From assembly GCF_901873365.1 (NCBI RefSeq), contig NZ_CABFLM010000059.1:1-24811 (forward strand): a stretch of DNA of 24,811 nucleotides, written 5' to 3'. Both the position numbers and the translations under genes were made by a program. The notes under the pieces are model-generated. The model worked only from the letters and a program-made list of their open reading frames with translations, made no database searches and was not told the DNA's origin. Positions 21,664-24,811 of the stretch are shown here, in pieces. Origin of the DNA: an uncultured Aggregatibacter sp. GTDB lineage: Bacteria; Pseudomonadota; Gammaproteobacteria; Enterobacterales; Pasteurellaceae. Each line of letters begins with the position of its first letter. Position 1 is the first letter of the stretch.

Positions 21664-21744
21664 CGCATTACTTTGCGTTTTCATCACCTATCCATTATTG
21701 CCATACGAATCGGGTATGCACATGGCAATTTCTCATTAACAAGA

Positions 21745-21791
21745 AGCCATCTGAAAAGTGCGGTCGTTTTTTCATGCATTTTCAGATGGCT
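21745..21791 (+). terminator. tatABC-hemB terminator carrying an uptake core
   Basis: AGCCATCTGAAAA (21745-21757) pairs perfectly with TTTTCAGATGGCT (21779-21791), followed by TTTTT. The uptake core AAGTGCGGT (21756-21764) overlaps the left arm and loop. A smaller hairpin AACGCA/TGCGTT (21662-21679) overlaps the hemB stop codon and may act first. Confidence 0.85.
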
Positions 21792-21839
21792 TTTTTAATA
21801 ACGAAGTCTGTATTTTAGCGTAATATTGCCAACGAAGTA

Positions 21840-22421
21840 TTATTCACGGCGTGCTGATTTTGGTCTAAAACTGGTGATAATCGCAGGGTTGGTGTCGATG
21901 TAGATGCCATTGATTAATTGCAGGCAATAAGGCACCGCACTAAAAATCCCTTGCACAATGACCTTACCCTCGCTGTCTTTAACGCCTTCTAAGGTTTCTT
22001 TGATAGCTTTCGGTTGCCCCGGTAAATTAAGAATAAGGCTATCTTTGCGAATCACACCCACTTGACGGGATAAAATGGCGGTTGGAACAAAATGCAAACT
22101 GACTTGGCGCATTTGTTCGCCAAAGCCGGGCATTTCCCGATCGGCAATGGCTAACGTCGCATCCGGTGTGACATCCCGTTTTGCCGGACCGGTTCCGCCA
22201 GTGGTTAACACAAGGTGGCAATGCTGTTCATCCACCAATTCACATAATACACGTTCGATTTCTGCTTGCTCATCGGGGATAAGACGTTCAACAACACTAA
22301 AGGGGGTAGCCATGGCTTGTTCAAGCCATTGTTTTAATTCAGGGATACCTTGGTCAGCATAAACGCCTTGAGAGGCTCTATCTGAAACGGAGACTAAACC
22401 AATTTTTAACCGTGTGTCCAT
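21840..22421 (-). CDS. mog: Molybdopterin adenylyltransferase Mog
   Basis: Adenylates molybdopterin with ATP before molybdenum insertion by MoeA; 193 aa (E. coli Mog 195). MoCF-biosynthesis domain: IGLVSVSDRASQGVYADQGIP (about 7-27), with the TTGGTG loop at 73-78 and the PAKRDVTPDAT motif (79-89) that binds pterin and Mg-ATP. MPGFGEQMR and LILNLPGQPKAI (about 149-160) complete the site. AAGGAG precedes the ATG. A terminator separates it from the membrane protein gene upstream, so it probably has its own promoter within the short gap. The gene suits the Tat cluster functionally because many Tat substrates are molybdo-enzymes, though the two are convergent. Confidence 0.96.
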   Translation of the reverse strand: MDTRLKIGLVSVSDRASQGVYADQGIPELKQWLEQAMATPFSVVERLIPDEQAEIERVLCELVDEQHCHLVLTTGGTGPAKRDVTPDATLAIADREMPGFGEQMRQVSLHFVPTAILSRQVGVIRKDSLILNLPGQPKAIKETLEGVKDSEGKVIVQGIFSAVPYCLQLINGIYIDTNPAIITSFRPKSARRE

Positions 22422-22445
22422 AATTACTCCTTGTTATAAAAAATA

Positions 22446-22481
22446 ATGCCGTATCATTGTTTCAAGGCAATGACACGGCAT
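22446..22481 (-). terminator. Terminator of the CDP-alcohol phosphatidyltransferase-like gene
   Basis: Arms 22446-22459 and 22468-22481 pair at 13 of 14 positions as DNA. In minus-strand RNA the odd pair becomes G-U, so the 14-bp stem is complete, and a U-rich run follows. In plus-strand RNA the pair would be A-C, so it favours the minus strand. It lies 18 bp past the stop. Confidence 0.85.
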
Positions 22482-22498
22482 AAGGGATTTGTATTGGA

Positions 22499-23164
22499 TT
22501 ATTTCATTTTTTCTTTTAGTTCTTCTAAAAGCTCTTGATGAATTTCTTCTTGGACTTCCTCTGGAATTGGCGTATTCGTACGGTTGAGTTTAATTCTAAT
22601 GATTAGCGTGAGGACTAAACTGGCGACTAATACCCACGGTGCCCAATAAAGTGCTTCATTGAACGGCGCAAAGAGGGCGTATAATATCGCTACTTCACCA
22701 AGTAAGATTGCACGATCGACTTTATCTAACGGTCCACCATAGGGTTCATCGTTTTCTTCTTTTTGTTTAGGGAGCAGATTTAAATCCAGTAACGCTGAAA
22801 GTAGAATGACTAAACCGATTTGTAGCGGATCAAAAGGCGCAACAAACATAAAAGGAATGTATGCCGCTGTCATGGCAACAACATAGATGATTTTGGTTAA
22901 ATATAGACTGCAACGAGACGTATGCTCAAAATCATAGATAAGAATATCGGCAAGATTATTCAGCAAGACAAGGTTAATAAATAGCCCAATTGGAATTAAC
23001 CAAAAGAGCGATTGCCCGCCTAAAAGCACCGTGATGCCAATGACAATAGAGAGGATGCTAGAGAATACCGTAATATAGCTGGCTTTAATGCCCAAACGAT
23101 CACACTGTGCGGCAATCGGGTATAAAAAATGTTGGAATTTATATTTGAGGTTATTAATACTCAT
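22499..23164 (-). CDS. Degenerate CDP-alcohol phosphatidyltransferase-like membrane protein
   Basis: A 221-aa polytopic membrane protein with about six hydrophobic segments and a charged C-terminal tail (about 200-221, Glu/Lys-rich, helical). The overall pattern resembles YnjF-type CDP-alcohol phosphatidyltransferases: an N-terminal LYPIAAQCDRLGIKASYITV (about 14-33) like the GItPnxlT motif, then a membrane helix, then the expected catalytic segment. The family motif DGxxARx8GxxxDxxxD is not kept: at about 72-94 the aligned residues are A72-D73 for D-G, Y77 for R, S86 for G, T90 and Y94 for the last two Asp. It is therefore probably not an active transferase of the usual kind. The start is chosen by AAAGGA 8 nt before the ATG at 23164; a frame start at 23185 has no ribosome site. 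Confidence 0.65.
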   Translation of the reverse strand: MSINNLKYKFQHFLYPIAAQCDRLGIKASYITVFSSILSIVIGITVLLGGQSLFWLIPIGLFINLVLLNNLADILIYDFEHTSRCSLYLTKIIYVVAMTAAYIPFMFVAPFDPLQIGLVILLSALLDLNLLPKQKEENDEPYGGPLDKVDRAILLGEVAILYALFAPFNEALYWAPWVLVASLVLTLIIRIKLNRTNTPIPEEVQEEIHQELLEELKEKMK

Positions 23165-23357
23165 AATGTTTCCTTTAGAACGCATATAAATAGATATTGA
23201 CTAAGACGGAAATCATGCCAACAAAATAATGAAGGCGATAACTTGCCCAGTGTATCAAAATAAAAGGAAAAATGCCGTAATTTTCTACGATAAAAAGTAA
23301 TCTTGTGGTTTTATGCTCTTATCTCTCGTACAAAAATAAGAACGATTCTTCCGCACA

Positions 23358-23894
23358 TTAATCTCTATTCATTGTTTCGACATTGGATTTATTCGGGATG
23401 TCTGCTAATTTCGCTTCTTTCTGCTGCGCGCGGCGTTTTTGAAAAAACGCACTGAGTTTTTCACTGCATTCCTGCTGCAACACGCCAGCGGTAATTTCGA
23501 TGGTATGGTTCATTTTGTAATCATCAAAAAAATGAAAACGGGAACCTACCGCACCGGTTTTATAGTCCGCCGCACCAAACACTAAGCGCTTAATGCGGCT
23601 ATGCAAAATTGCCCCGGCGCACATAGTGCAAGGCTCAAGGGTGACGTATAAGGTTGCGTTCAACAAGCGGTAATTTTGTAAGCGTTGGCCGCCTTGGCGT
23701 AGAGCAACAATTTCGGCGTGCGCCGTAGGATCAGAATCAATGATCGATAAATTCCATCCCTCGCCAATAATTTCACCCTCCTCGCTCACTAACACGGCGC
23801 CCACGGGAATTTCACCCAAGGCTTCTGCTTTGTCCGCCAGCGTTAAGGCGTGGCGCATAAATTGTTCATCTAATTGATGTTGCAATTCAGTCAT
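23358..23894 (-). CDS. tadA: tRNA-specific adenosine deaminase TadA
   Basis: Converts the wobble adenosine of tRNA-Arg(ACG) to inosine; essential in most bacteria. The 178 aa include the zinc-dependent deaminase signature: H59-A-E61 in TAHAEIVALRQG, and C89-x2-C92 in LEPCTMCAGAI. RVxxG-like substrate strand GAVGSRFHFFDD and the GVLQQECSEKLSAFF helix complete the domain, followed by a charged, unconserved tail (about 153-178). The frame starts at 23894 with no strong ribosome site; FMRHALTLA (about 12-20) matches the usual N-terminal region, so the start is close to right. It follows thyA by 63 bp with an inverted uptake pair in between, and the thyA-tadA order matches H. influenzae. Confidence 0.95.
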   Translation of the reverse strand: MTELQHQLDEQFMRHALTLADKAEALGEIPVGAVLVSEEGEIIGEGWNLSIIDSDPTAHAEIVALRQGGQRLQNYRLLNATLYVTLEPCTMCAGAILHSRIKRLVFGAADYKTGAVGSRFHFFDDYKMNHTIEITAGVLQQECSEKLSAFFQKRRAQQKEAKLADIPNKSNVETMNRD

Positions 23895-23910
23895 GAGGTT
23901 CTTCAGATGA

Positions 23911-23956
23911 AAAGTGCGGTGGATTTTAAAAACGTTTTTAAAACCGACCGCACTTT
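23911..23956 (-). terminator. thyA terminator made of inverted uptake signal sequences
   Basis: Arms 23911-23932 and 23935-23956 pair at 20 of 22 positions and each begins with a complete uptake core (23912-23920 and 23947-23955). The loop is nearly absent, as the centre reads AAAAACGTTTTT. It lies immediately after the thyA stop (23958) and 16 bp before tadA. Confidence 0.8.
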
Positions 23957-23957
23957 G

Positions 23958-24809
23958 TTAGACGGAAAACGGATATTTAATCGGCTCGTGGCATTGATAA
24001 CCCGTGACCTTGAAATCGTCCATGGTGACCCAGGTTTCCAGGTCTTCTAAAGATTTAATGTCCGGATTAATTTCCAACTGCGGTGATGGGAAAGGCTCAC
24101 GTTTTAATTGCACATCACGCATGAGTACCAACTGGTCTTCATAAATGTGCGCATTCACAATGTGGTGAAATGCCTGCCCTGCTTTTTTGCCGGTAATCTG
24201 TGCCATTAACGCCAAGAAGGTAAACACTTGGATTTGGTTAAAATTCAAGCCAAGCGGCACATCGCAAGAGCGTTGGTAACTGGTGAGATATAACGTGTCG
24301 CCAAGTAAAGAAAACGTATGCGTGTGCATGCAAGGGCGCAAACAACCCAAATCAAATTCACCCGGGTTATAGAACGTCAGAATCTCACCACGGTCATCAA
24401 TGCCTTTGCTGAGGTTATTGACGATTTTGCGTAGCTGATCGAGATGTTCGCCATTCGGTTTACGCCAACTTCTGCCCTGCACACCATATACGCGTCCCAT
24501 GTCATCGGTACCTTTACGGTGAGGATTGTTAAGCCAAGCCTGATTTTCATTGGCATTGGCATCCCAGGTTTTGGTGCCAAGATTGCGGAAGTCGGCGGCA
24601 TTATCATAACCGCGAATATAGCCTAAAAATTCTGCAATCGCGGCTTTCCAATAACTTTTACGGGTGGTAATCAACGGAAATTGGTTGTTTGCCACATCGT
24701 AAGTCAAACCGGCGTTAATCACCGTTAAACAGCGTTTTCCGGTACGTTCGTTTTCTACCCAAACGCCTTCGTTAACAATGCGTTGGCACAAATCTAAATA
24801 AGCTTTCAT
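23958..24809 (-). CDS. thyA: Thymidylate synthase ThyA
   Basis: Methylates dUMP to dTMP using methylene-tetrahydrofolate; cytoplasmic. The complete gene gives 283 aa, longer than E. coli ThyA (264) and equal to the H. influenzae type. Visible: the phosphate-binding RTGKRC (22-27), catalytic C160 in LGCLRPCMHTHTFSL, QRSCDVPLGLNFNQIQVF (dUMP-binding RSCD and Asn), and HIVNAHIYEDQL. The region around the catalytic Cys (RPCMHTHTF) and LNFNQIQ depart from the E. coli APCHAFFQF and LPFNIAS forms. The first ATG is one base from the right edge, so promoter and ribosome site are not seen. Confidence 0.97.
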   Translation of the reverse strand: MKAYLDLCQRIVNEGVWVENERTGKRCLTVINAGLTYDVANNQFPLITTRKSYWKAAIAEFLGYIRGYDNAADFRNLGTKTWDANANENQAWLNNPHRKGTDDMGRVYGVQGRSWRKPNGEHLDQLRKIVNNLSKGIDDRGEILTFYNPGEFDLGCLRPCMHTHTFSLLGDTLYLTSYQRSCDVPLGLNFNQIQVFTFLALMAQITGKKAGQAFHHIVNAHIYEDQLVLMRDVQLKREPFPSPQLEINPDIKSLEDLETWVTMDDFKVTGYQCHEPIKYPFSV

Positions 24810-24811
24810 AG

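Overview
The window is a stretch of core chromosome from a gamma-proteobacterium of the family Pasteurellaceae. The Haemophilus-type DNA uptake signal core AAGTGCGGT (or its complement) occurs 16 times by eye, about once per 1.5 kb, and the proteins resemble those of H. influenzae and E. coli. An intact hemB points away from H. influenzae itself, which cannot make porphyrin, and towards a haem-independent relative. Aggregatibacter is my best guess, but this is inference. I see no prophage, transposase, CRISPR array, tRNA or rRNA.

Layout. Left, minus strand: the 5' end of nrdB, nrdA with a pair of NrdR boxes, dnaJ, a PLP-dependent O-acetylhomoserine sulfhydrylase, a small GyrI-like protein, and dnaK behind a clear sigma-32 promoter. 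Two unrelated genes separate dnaK from dnaJ. Middle: a DUF945/YdgA-family protein (+), a periplasmic PCuAC copper chaperone (-), hflD-purB (+), an exported metallophosphatase/5'-nucleotidase (-), yedE-yedF (+), a 238-bp tandem repeat, then nupC and deoD (+) with a PurR-type operator before deoD. Right: tatA-tatB-tatC-hemB as one tight plus-strand cluster, then mog, a degenerate CDP-alcohol phosphatidyltransferase-like membrane protein, tadA and thyA on the minus strand.

Themes. Nucleotide metabolism dominates: ribonucleotide reduction (nrdAB), dTMP synthesis (thyA), AMP/IMP synthesis (purB), and nucleotide and nucleoside salvage (exported 5'-nucleotidase, nupC, deoD). Protein folding (dnaK, dnaJ), Tat export, molybdenum cofactor (mog) and selenium/sulfur trafficking (yedEF) make up the rest. 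Tat, Mog and YedEF would fit together in the biogenesis of exported molybdo-enzymes such as formate dehydrogenase, although no such enzyme lies in the window.

The most unusual material is non-coding. Two loci, the nrdA-nrdB gap and the yedF-nupC gap, carry paired inverted REP-like hairpins (REPIN architecture). They share the frame GTAG + 8-bp stem + TT loop + A, but five of the eight stem base pairs differ in a compensated way. At yedF-nupC the REPIN sits in a 238-bp unit duplicated in tandem. Each copy starts with the yedF stop codon and the left half of its terminator, the REP arms are identical between copies, and the sequence between the arms has diverged.
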